A stretch of 23,143 nucleotides of DNA from the NCBI GenBank assembly GCA_947378905.1, contig CANCLV010000013.1:1-23143 (forward strand). Reading direction: 5' to 3'. The DNA comes from Opitutia bacterium (GTDB lineage Bacteria > Verrucomicrobiota > Verrucomicrobiia > Opitutales > UBA953). Numbering within the stretch: position 1 is the first letter of the stretch; each line of letters begins with the position of its first letter. Shown piece by piece: positions 15,179 to 21,655 of this stretch. The notes beneath the pieces are model-generated. The model saw only the letters and a program-made list of their open reading frames with translations. It did not search any database and was not told the DNA's origin. The translations under genes and the position numbers were made by a program.

Positions 15179-16479
15179 GTAACAAAAATATCATTCTCGT
15201 CCGCGGTGCTCACGTGATCGACCCCGCCAATGGTCGCGACGAAGTCGCCGATGTTTTTGTTAAAGACGGAAAATTCGTAGCTCAACTTTCCGCTGAAGAA
15301 ATTAAATCTGCTGAAGTCTTAGACGCAAAAGGACTCATTCTTTCCCCAGGTTTCGTTGATTTAAATTGTCGCCTGGGTGAACCAGGTCGCAGCGCACGCG
15401 AAACTTTCCGCACGGGCACTCTCGCCGCAGCTTTAGGCGGTTTCACGACCGTTGTGACCATGCCTGACACGATTCCGACGTCTGATAATGTCGGTACGAT
15501 TCAATTAATCCGAGAGCTTTGCGACGCACATGCAGTCGTGAACGTTCTGCCCGCAAGTACCCTCACTAAACAGCAAGAAGGTAAAGCCCTGGCTCCGATG
15601 GGCTCACTCAAAAAAGCCGGTATTATTGCGGCAACCGATACTACTTCGGGTGTGCAGAATAATGAAATCATGCGCCGTGCTTTAGAGTACGCGAATACTT
15701 TCAACTTAGTCGTTCTCGATCACTGTCAGGACAGCAGCATGACTGAAGGCGCACAAATGCATGAAGGCACTTGGTCGCTTCGTCTCGGACTTCGCGGCTG
15801 GCCTCGTGCCGCTGAAGAAATTGTAGTGTCGAGTGACTGCGTTCTCGCAAGCCTCACCAAGGCACGTATTCACCTTCAACACATTTCATCGGCTGGTTCC
15901 GCGGAAATTATTCGTCGTGCCAAAGCCAATAAACTTCCGGTGACCGCTGAAGTTTCCGTGCTACACCTTTTACTCACGGATGCAGCTCTGGCTCAGTATG
16001 ATACTCGCCTGAAGGTAAATCCTCCACTGCGCGAAGAATCCGACCGAGCCGCTTTAATCAGCGCTTTGATTGATGGTACTATTGATGCTATTTGCTCCGA
16101 CCACTCTCCTTGCACGAGCACTGAGAAGGATTGTGAATTCGATTTAGCCCCTTTCGGTGCCGCCACTTTAGAGACAGCTTTTTCGGCGGCTTATGATGCC
16201 CTCGTTGCCACCGGTCATTTAGATGTTAAATTACTGATTACACGGCTCACGACTGGTCCTGCCAAAGTACTAGGCCTTGATGCGGGAACTTTAAGCGTCG
16301 GTGCGGCTGCTGATTTCGTTTTAATCAATCCCAAGACTTCTTGGACTTTTAATACTGAAAATCAGTTATCGAAATCAGGCAATAATCCGCTCATAGGAAA
16401 AACTTTCTCGAGTCGCATTCATTCCACCTTCGTCGGCGGTAAAGCAGTGATCTCGGATAGCAAACCTGTCCAAAAATGA
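15175..16479 (+). CDS. pyrC': Dihydroorotase-like protein lacking key active-site residues, probable PyrC' (PyrX) subunit of ATCase
   Basis: This 434-residue protein is clearly a class I dihydroorotase homologue (GLILSPGFVDL, VNPPLREESDR, ICSDHSPC). But the metal-binding HxH is NCR (Asn64 and Arg66), the substrate Arg of HLREPG is Gly68, the MPNT Asn is Asp98 (MPDT), and one of the paired His residues of the usual HHLLLTD is Leu263. Other ligands remain: Asp155, His183, His236, Asp309. The missing HxH makes normal catalysis unlikely. In Pseudomonas an inactive homologue, PyrC', is encoded just after pyrB, overlapping by four bases, and is needed to assemble dodecameric ATCase. The 4-bp overlap here fits that role. 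A true pyrC should therefore exist elsewhere. Family membership is firm; the structural role is inferred. Confidence 0.85.
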   Translation: MSNKNIILVRGAHVIDPANGRDEVADVFVKDGKFVAQLSAEEIKSAEVLDAKGLILSPGFVDLNCRLGEPGRSARETFRTGTLAAALGGFTTVVTMPDTIPTSDNVGTIQLIRELCDAHAVVNVLPASTLTKQQEGKALAPMGSLKKAGIIAATDTTSGVQNNEIMRRALEYANTFNLVVLDHCQDSSMTEGAQMHEGTWSLRLGLRGWPRAAEEIVVSSDCVLASLTKARIHLQHISSAGSAEIIRRAKANKLPVTAEVSVLHLLLTDAALAQYDTRLKVNPPLREESDRAALISALIDGTIDAICSDHSPCTSTEKDCEFDLAPFGAATLETAFSAAYDALVATGHLDVKLLITRLTTGPAKVLGLDAGTLSVGAAADFVLINPKTSWTFNTENQLSKSGNNPLIGKTFSSRIHSTFVGGKAVISDSKPVQK

Positions 16480-17411
16480 TTTTTTTAGCTTCAGCAGAAT
16501 TGGGTGAAGAGGTTGTTTTAGATAAATTGGATTACGCTTTCTATGTTTGGTCCGGTATTGTTTTCCTAGTAGGTCTCGCCATGTTTCGCAAAGGCACGAT
16601 TCACTACGGAGAAGATCAACCCAGCGAACTACAAAACTCTTCTCAGGCTATCTATGGCCTCTTTGGTTTAATCAGTTTCTTCGTCTATGCTTCAATTATT
16701 CCAGGTACATTAATTCCTAGTTTAAAAGTTATTTTTACCCAAGGAGACACCGCTATTTATTTAGCACAACTCATCGGACAAATTCTAGGTGCAGCAACCT
16801 TAGTTGCCTTCGCTTACCTCTGTCCCGGTTCACTGCGCTTTGCACCTTCGGCGAGTTTCAACGAAGCCCCTCAACTGCCGGTTCAAACCTTCTCCGATGA
16901 TATAAAATCAGCCTGGGAAGGTTTAAAGTTGCGCACCCTATGGCCTAATTTTTTTAGTCTTTGCGCCATCGCCATTGGTGCGGGTTTAGTTTGGAAATTA
17001 TTTTATTACTTCAGCGAACAGTCCGGACAACCTCTGCCTGAGGACATCCAACCGCTCGTTGATTTTATCGCTAAATACGATTGGAGCGGGCCAATCAGTC
17101 CGATTGTTTTTCTGGGAATTAGCTGCGTGATTGGCGCTCCCATTATTGAGGAGTTGGTTTTCCGCGGAATGATTTATCCTTCATTAAAGCGATGGTTGCC
17201 TCGTGGTTATGCGATTATCATCACCGGAGTATTCTTCGGCGTGGTACACGGTAATCTCGCTGCGGTATTTCCATTGATGGCCTTTGGTTCGGTACTTTGT
17301 ATTATTCGAGATCGCTTTGGCCTCTTCACCTGCATCGCTTTACACGCACTGTTCAATCTACATACTTTCATTTGGCTTTATTTAGCGCCAAATGCTTCCA
17401 GCCAGTTATAA
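16476..17411 (+). CDS. CPBP-family intramembrane protease (CAAX/Abi-like)
   Basis: This 311-residue protein has several hydrophobic segments. The CPBP (PF02517) motifs are in order: EELVFRG with Glu225, Glu226 and Arg230, then FFGVVHGN with His258, then HALFNL with His290 and Asn294. These residues build the metalloprotease site of the Rce1-like glutamic intramembrane protease family. The N-terminal 150 residues are a family-specific membrane region not recognised further. The ATG overlaps the preceding stop codon (ATGA), so it is translationally coupled to pyrC'. Family members process prenylated or other small membrane proteins, or act in bacteriocin immunity; nothing nearby identifies a target. 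Its linkage to pyrimidine and thiamine genes is unexplained. Confidence 0.88.
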   Translation: MIFLASAELGEEVVLDKLDYAFYVWSGIVFLVGLAMFRKGTIHYGEDQPSELQNSSQAIYGLFGLISFFVYASIIPGTLIPSLKVIFTQGDTAIYLAQLIGQILGAATLVAFAYLCPGSLRFAPSASFNEAPQLPVQTFSDDIKSAWEGLKLRTLWPNFFSLCAIAIGAGLVWKLFYYFSEQSGQPLPEDIQPLVDFIAKYDWSGPISPIVFLGISCVIGAPIIEELVFRGMIYPSLKRWLPRGYAIIITGVFFGVVHGNLAAVFPLMAFGSVLCIIRDRFGLFTCIALHALFNLHTFIWLYLAPNASSQL

Positions 17412-17419
17412 TTTTTCGA

Positions 17420-18382
17420 ATGGGTGCCATCACCAGTCAGCCAAACCGCAGTATCGGACAACTCACCGAGGAAGAAATTATTCGTCGAGTCACCGCTAAC
17501 CTCGGTCAGGCCTGTCCACCTTTCCCTGCTGGACCTGGTGGCGACTGCGCCATCTTCGAAGAAACCGTATCAAGAAAATTTCGGGTCAGTACCGTAGACT
17601 CCGTTATTCTCGGAAGACATTTTGATGCTTCAACCGCAGGTGCATTAGCTGGTGCAAAATGTGTAAATCGGAACCTCAGTGACTTAGCGGCGGCGGGCGC
17701 TATTCCGAGCGATGCTTTGCTTTCATTATTATTGGGGCCCGATGTGGACAGCGAGTGGCTCGAAGACTTTGCCCGCGGAGTTGGAAAAGCTGCGCATAAA
17801 TTCCGACTCCGTTGCGTTGGCGGAGATATTTGTAGTGTCCAAGCGGGCACCTTCGCAGCGACTTTAGCCGTTCAAGGATTCGCGCATAGAATCTTAACGA
17901 GAAAGACAGCCAATATCGGAGACGCTATTTTTGTGACCGGAAAACTCGGTGGATCCATTTATGGACATCATTTAAATTTCGAACCTCGTCTCGCAGAAGG
18001 TGAATGGCTGAATGCGCAAAGCATTGTAACCAGCTGCACCGATTTATCAGATGGCATGGCCAAAGACCTTCCCGGGCTTATCAACACGACTCAGGATGCC
18101 GTTATCGATTTAGCGTCACTTCCGATTTCCGACGCGGCTCATCAATCCTCAAAAGCCGATGGAAAACCAGCGGTTGAACATGCATTACAAGACGGCGAAG
18201 ATTATGAATTACTCTTTACCGTCCAAGCTCAACAGGCTGATTTACTTGAATTAAATTTTAAGAAACAATTTCCTAAGACCACGCTTACAAAAATCGGGGT
18301 GATAAATGATGGAACGCGATTAATTAAGTCTCGAACGGATGGTACTGTGATAACCAGTCGAGGTTTTGGACACTTCGCTTGA
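17420..18382 (+). CDS. thiL: Thiamine-monophosphate kinase
   Basis: This 320-residue protein is ThiL-like, starting at the ATG at 17420, nine bases after the protease stop codon. An upstream extension from 17297 would lie inside the protease gene and has no ThiL-like sequence. Motifs in order are GGDCAIF (40-46), VDSVILGRHF (59-68), NLSDLAAAGA (85-94), VGGD (133-136), DLSDG (208-212) and GEDYELLF (259-266). It phosphorylates thiamine monophosphate to the active pyrophosphate. The usual GDDAA metal motif is GGDCA here: the first Asp is Gly41 while the second, Asp42, is kept. Other acidic residues are intact. It is the last gene of the pyrB to thiL run. Confidence 0.88.
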   Translation: MGAITSQPNRSIGQLTEEEIIRRVTANLGQACPPFPAGPGGDCAIFEETVSRKFRVSTVDSVILGRHFDASTAGALAGAKCVNRNLSDLAAAGAIPSDALLSLLLGPDVDSEWLEDFARGVGKAAHKFRLRCVGGDICSVQAGTFAATLAVQGFAHRILTRKTANIGDAIFVTGKLGGSIYGHHLNFEPRLAEGEWLNAQSIVTSCTDLSDGMAKDLPGLINTTQDAVIDLASLPISDAAHQSSKADGKPAVEHALQDGEDYELLFTVQAQQADLLELNFKKQFPKTTLTKIGVINDGTRLIKSRTDGTVITSRGFGHFA

Positions 18383-18390
18383 ATAAAAGA

Positions 18391-18837
18391 TTAGAGCGCT
18401 TTTCTTCGCGGTGCCCGACCCTCATCGACCTCAATATAGTCAAACATCGTATCGACTCCAGCGTCGGCACTGAGTCCGTTTTCCTTGAGTCGACGTAGTA
18501 GTGTTTCATTCGCTTCATCGCGCCAGCCGCGTTTAGTCATGAAAGAATTCCAAATATCGATATCGTTAGGTGATAATTTTCGTCCATGCGATTGGGCCCA
18601 AGTAAAGGCGTCTTCATTCGAAGCGTGTGGATTGGCGAGTACCCAGTTTTTAAGATTCTCGTACTGCACGCCCAAGTACTGACAGCAGCGATCATCAAAG
18701 GCTTTACCGAGATTATTGGTAAAATCCGCATGTAGTTTTCCTCCGGCATGAAGCTTTATCTTATCAAGCATGCGTGGAAAGTAGACGAATCCGTTAACAG
18801 TCTCGTAGGGGCTTCTTAATCCAGGAACTATTGGCAT
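18391..18837 (-). CDS. DUF5069 domain protein
   Basis: This 148-residue soluble protein starts at the ATG at 18837 (MPIVPGLRSPYE). The family-like stretches are LRSPYETVNGFVYFPRMLDKIKLHAGGKL, NNLGKAFDDRCCQYLGVQYENL and IWNSFMTKRGWRDEA, which fit DUF5069 as I know it. Its function is unknown. A longer reading frame to 18897 adds 20 residues but would overlap the divergent hydrolase start and leave no promoter space, so I prefer the shorter form. A TATAAG box lies 10 bases before this ATG. It converges on thiL with only eight bases between the stop codons. Confidence 0.78.
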   Translation of the reverse strand: MPIVPGLRSPYETVNGFVYFPRMLDKIKLHAGGKLHADFTNNLGKAFDDRCCQYLGVQYENLKNWVLANPHASNEDAFTWAQSHGRKLSPNDIDIWNSFMTKRGWRDEANETLLRRLKENGLSADAGVDTMFDYIEVDEGRAPRRKAL

Positions 18838-18847
18838 AGATGATTGT

Positions 18848-18853
18848 CTTATA
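18848..18853 (-). promoter_or_regulatory. -10-like box before the DUF5069 gene
   Basis: TATAAG on the minus strand ends 10 bases before the ATG at 18837. The same AT-rich block reads TATAAA on the plus strand, so it could also serve the divergent hydrolase gene. No -35 is convincing on either strand. Confidence 0.35.
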
Positions 18854-18895
18854 AAAACTCCACGCTTATTTTCCAGCCCCAACTTACCACGCTTC

Positions 18896-19603
18896 ATGAA
18901 ATTATTAACTTACTTACTCATTTTCATAGCACCCTGGCTTGGTGCACAGGAAACAGCGGTTAAGGTCAGCGGAAAAGATCGCTACGCTGCAGATATCGCA
19001 AAATTTGTCGAACAAGACAAAGCCAATCCTCCCCCTCAAAACGCACTGCTCATTTCTGGTTCAAGCTCAGCAAGATATTGGGTAAGCGCGCCTGACGACT
19101 TTAAACCCTATCCCGTAATCAATCGTGGATTTGGTGGATCTAAGAGCACGGAAGTTCTCTCGACGATGGATCAGATTGCACTGCCCTACCATCCACGCGT
19201 AGTTATTTATTTTGCTGGGACCAATGATTTAGGCGGCGGCAGTAGCGCAGAAGCTGTTGTTGAAAATATTCGCCAGTACGTTGAGCGCATGCGCAAAGAA
19301 AATCCCAAGACTGGTATTGTCATCATGGCCGGACTCAAATCACCCAAACGCAAACCCCACTGGGCCGAGTTTGATAAGTTTAACGACCTCCTGCAAAAAT
19401 ACTGTGCCACTGGAAAAAATCTCTACTTCGTCGATCACAACAAAGTCATGAACACTGCCACAGGCGAAGCGATTGCCAGCCTTTATCGCGAAGAAGGTGA
19501 TAGTGCGATGCATGCTAACCCTAAGGGCTACGCTGAAATCGTTAAGCTCGTTCGTCCAGTCGTCGATAAGGCCTGGAAGGTCAGCGAACCATCCGCTAAA
19601 TAA
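18896..19603 (+). CDS. Secreted SGNH/GDSL-family hydrolase
   Basis: This 235-residue protein has a signal peptide (MKLLTYLLIFIAPWLGA|QE). The SGNH blocks are present: ISGSSSARYW (the nucleophile is probably Ser57 within GSSS), VINRGFGGS (block II Gly), YFAGTND with Asn110 (block III), and DSAMHANPKGY with His206 (block V). These form the esterase/lipase-like site acting on acyl or acetyl esters, often of polysaccharides or lipids. The Asp and His of block V are separated by one more residue than in the common DxxH pattern (D202-S-A-M-H206). Export makes the periplasm or exterior the likely site of action. The substrate cannot be predicted. Confidence 0.85.
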   Translation: MKLLTYLLIFIAPWLGAQETAVKVSGKDRYAADIAKFVEQDKANPPPQNALLISGSSSARYWVSAPDDFKPYPVINRGFGGSKSTEVLSTMDQIALPYHPRVVIYFAGTNDLGGGSSAEAVVENIRQYVERMRKENPKTGIVIMAGLKSPKRKPHWAEFDKFNDLLQKYCATGKNLYFVDHNKVMNTATGEAIASLYREEGDSAMHANPKGYAEIVKLVRPVVDKAWKVSEPSAK

Positions 19604-19650
19604 TCAAGGTTTAGATTGTCCAAAGTCTAACATCGGTTTACTTGCACGAA

Positions 19651-20901
19651 ATGCGAGAACCTGAACCAGCACCCCAAACGGAGGATTCCAATGAATCTAT
19701 CCCGTTCCCGAATGCTGCGTTTATGCGTTATATCATTGGTGAAGGGATTTCCATGACAGGAACCTGGATGCAGGCCATGGCACATAGTTGGGTCGTGGTT
19801 GGTCTGACTACGAGCGCAGTCATGGTCGGCTGGGTAAACTTAGCTGGAGGTCTTCCCGTTCTGGCACTTTCGATGATCGGTGGACTGTATGCAGATAGGT
19901 ACGACAAACGTTTCATTCTCCAAATTTGCCAAGTGGTTCAAATTTTCTTCTCTCTGCTTTTAGGTTATTTAGTAGCTCAGGGTAATATCCAAATCTGGCA
20001 TATTATTCTCGCTTCATTTTTATTGGGAATATCTGGCGCCTTTGAAATGCCGGCGGCTTCCGCACTGGTTCCCGAATTAGTCGGTCGAGCCAACGTTGCC
20101 AAAGCAATCGCCGTCGACCGTGCAGTCTTTCACGGTACACGTTTAATCGGCCCAGCCATCGCAGGTTTTATTGTGGGCCATTACGGCGCCTCTTTTGCTT
20201 ATTACATTAACGCCATTTCCTTCCTGGCATTAATGATTGCACTTCTGACTCTGCCTAAACGCGCGAAAGGCACAGAGGCCCAAGAAGAAAAACGTAAACA
20301 CGGAATTGGCGAAGGTTTCCGACATGTGTTCAAAGATAGACCGAGCCTCGCGATGATTTTACTGATGGCGACGAACACGGTGTTTGTTTTTCCAGTGATG
20401 ATTATCCTGCTACCACTTTACGCGAAGTACACTTTGCACTTAGAACCTCAACAACTCGGATGGTTGATGTTAAGTTCTGGAATCGGCTCACTTACGGGTT
20501 CGATTACTGTTCCATTTATTAAACACAAATGGCGTCCTAATTTAATTATTCTCGCCGTTACTTTAATCTGCACAGCCCTCTTTAGTTTAAGCAGGGCTGA
20601 TATTTTCTGGTGGGCAGCAGGATCGCTGGTCTGCTTAGCGCTCGGCGTTTCTACACTGATCGGAATTAGCAATGTCGTGATTCAAGAACGTGCACCCGAA
20701 GAAATTCGTGGGCGTGTTTCCGCCGTCGCCAGCTTAAGTTTCTTTGGACTCCTCCCCTTCGCGGGCATGGTGACATCGACTTTAGCCGATGTCTGGGGCA
20801 TGCGACCCACGCTCTTAACGTCGGCCTGCGCTTACGCCTTAATCGGAATAGCCGTTCTCAGTTGGATCGGTAAAGCCGCGAGCCACGAGTTAGAAAAATA
20901 A
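19651..20901 (+). CDS. MFS transporter, MFS_3/EntS-like
   Basis: This 416-residue protein has about twelve transmembrane segments. The start is the ATG at 19651 (MREPEPAPQ); a TTG at 19642 is possible. The first loop holds the MFS motif GGLYADRYDKR (the D-R-x-x-K/R type). A repeat-like pattern occurs in the second half (ISNVVIQERAPEEIRGRVSAVASLSFFGLLP), typical of the MFS_3/enterobactin exporter EntS family. IIGEGISMTGTWMQAMAHSWVV resembles the N-terminal helix of this group. Such proteins are proton-driven exporters, often of siderophores or drugs, but the substrate is not evident. The gene stands alone, 47 bases after the hydrolase, with a weak hairpin-like TTAGA...TCTAA between them. Confidence 0.85.
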   Translation: MREPEPAPQTEDSNESIPFPNAAFMRYIIGEGISMTGTWMQAMAHSWVVVGLTTSAVMVGWVNLAGGLPVLALSMIGGLYADRYDKRFILQICQVVQIFFSLLLGYLVAQGNIQIWHIILASFLLGISGAFEMPAASALVPELVGRANVAKAIAVDRAVFHGTRLIGPAIAGFIVGHYGASFAYYINAISFLALMIALLTLPKRAKGTEAQEEKRKHGIGEGFRHVFKDRPSLAMILLMATNTVFVFPVMIILLPLYAKYTLHLEPQQLGWLMLSSGIGSLTGSITVPFIKHKWRPNLIILAVTLICTALFSLSRADIFWWAAGSLVCLALGVSTLIGISNVVIQERAPEEIRGRVSAVASLSFFGLLPFAGMVTSTLADVWGMRPTLLTSACAYALIGIAVLSWIGKAASHELEK

Positions 20902-20910
20902 TTTTTAAAG

Positions 20911-20985
20911 TGGTGCCCCCGTTGGGAGTCGAACCCAAATCGCCGGCTTCGGAGACCAGCATTCTATCCATTGAACTACGAGAGC
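20911..20985 (-). tRNA. tRNA-Arg(CCG)
   Basis: The minus strand folds as a tRNA: acceptor GCTCTCG/CGGGGGC (with two G-U pairs), D stem GTTC/GAAT, anticodon stem CTGGT/GCCGG with loop CTCCGAA (anticodon CCG), T arm TTGGG-TTCGACT-CCCAA, and an encoded CCA. Total length is 75 nt. The CCG anticodon reads the CGG arginine codon. Confidence 0.93.
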
Positions 20986-21018
20986 GTTATTCAAGAGATA
21001 ATGAAGCGTCTTCCAATG

Positions 21019-21024
21019 AGTCAA
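21019..21024 (-). promoter_or_regulatory. Possible -35 element for tRNA-Arg
   Basis: TTGACT on the minus strand lies 33 bases upstream of the tRNA 5' end. The downstream -10 candidates (CATTAT at a 15-base spacer, TTATCT at 17) are mediocre, so this is a weak call. Confidence 0.3.
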
Positions 21025-21032
21025 ACTAATCT

Positions 21033-21061
21033 CAATTAACCCTTAATTAATAGGGTAATTG
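21033..21061 (-). terminator. Inverted repeat after the DHFR gene, possible weak terminator
   Basis: CAATTAACCC and GGGTAATTG can pair with one bulged base around a TA-rich loop, starting just past the DHFR stop codon at 21069. There is no T-run on the minus strand after the hairpin, so it is not a standard rho-independent terminator. Confidence 0.35.
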
Positions 21062-21068
21062 ACCTTAT

Positions 21069-21560
21069 TCAGCGTTCCCAGATTTCAAACGTGTAATTTA
21101 AATCTGCTTGGCGACTTTCTTTCGACCACACCAAACGTGTAAAAGTTTTTTGCCAATCTTTTAGAAAATATCGATCGCCCGAAAAATCTTTATGAATACG
21201 CGTGATGTAAAGTTTCGAACAATGAGCTAAGCCTTCAGCATAAATTCGCTCTCCGCCCGTGATCCAAGTGGGACCCGTCCAAGGTAATTTTTCTGCTTCG
21301 ACAATTGCCGACTCCAAATTGCTCGCCCGCGTTGCACCTGGAAAAACTTTCTTCTCATCGCGCGAAACGACCACCGTTCCACGGCCACTCAGAGCCTTAC
21401 CCAGTTCCTGATAACAGGCCGGGCCCTCGATCATAACCCCGCCGACCGTTTGATCATTAAACCATTCTAAGTCCTCGGGAATATGCCAAGGCAATCGACC
21501 CTGCTGCCCAATGACCCCATTTTGAGCAACGGCCACAATGCAATGAATGGGCTTAGACAC
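21069..21560 (-). CDS. folA: Dihydrofolate reductase, divergent
   Basis: With a GTG start at 21560 the protein is 163 residues (MSKPIHCIVAVAQNGVIG), a usual DHFR length. A longer frame starts at TTG 21605 but adds 15 residues without family match. DHFR motifs are VIGQQGRLPWHIPEDLEWF (LPW 23-25, catalytic Asp30), the WITGGERIYAEGL nucleotide-binding loop and LYITRIHKDFSGDRYF. It reduces dihydrofolate to tetrahydrofolate using NADPH. The usual MGRKTY segment that contacts the NADPH 2'-phosphate reads EGPACY here (residues 45-50), so the Arg and Thr are lost, and the FP after the GD motif is FL. It may use a different cofactor preference or be a divergent lineage-specific enzyme. No thyA is adjacent. 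Confidence 0.85.
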   Translation of the reverse strand: MSKPIHCIVAVAQNGVIGQQGRLPWHIPEDLEWFNDQTVGGVMIEGPACYQELGKALSGRGTVVVSRDEKKVFPGATRASNLESAIVEAEKLPWTGPTWITGGERIYAEGLAHCSKLYITRIHKDFSGDRYFLKDWQKTFTRLVWSKESRQADLNYTFEIWER

Positions 21561-21644
21561 CCCGAAAACGTAGATAAAACCCAAGTCCGTGCAAGCGTAA
21601 GCCAAGGTCTTCTCGACAGATTGACAGGCACCAAATCGCTAACC

Positions 21645-21651
21645 AAGGTGA
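21645..21651 (+). promoter_or_regulatory. Ribosome binding site of the PpiD-like gene
   Basis: AAGGTGA lies four bases before the ATG at 21656. It is one of the few clear Shine-Dalgarno-like sequences in the window and supports this start codon for a gene that has no stop in view. Confidence 0.5.
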
Positions 21652-21655
21652 GACC

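Noticed and set aside
17297..17419. N-terminal extension of ThiL inside the CPBP protease gene
   Set aside because: The added 41 residues are an out-of-frame reading of protease codons with no ThiL similarity. The ATG at 17420 is a better start, nine bases after the protease stop.
18383..18402. AAAAG...CTTTT inverted repeat after thiL as a terminator
   Set aside because: The stem is only five A/T-rich pairs and overlaps the DUF5069 coding end; too weak.
18838..18897. Longer DUF5069 protein starting at 18897
   Set aside because: It would overlap the divergent hydrolase start and add 20 residues without family match. MPIVPGLRSPYE at 18837 fits the family N-terminus.
21621..21626. Perfect TTGACA upstream of the PpiD-like gene
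   Set aside because: No -10-like hexamer occurs at 15-19 bases downstream, so it is not a supported promoter.
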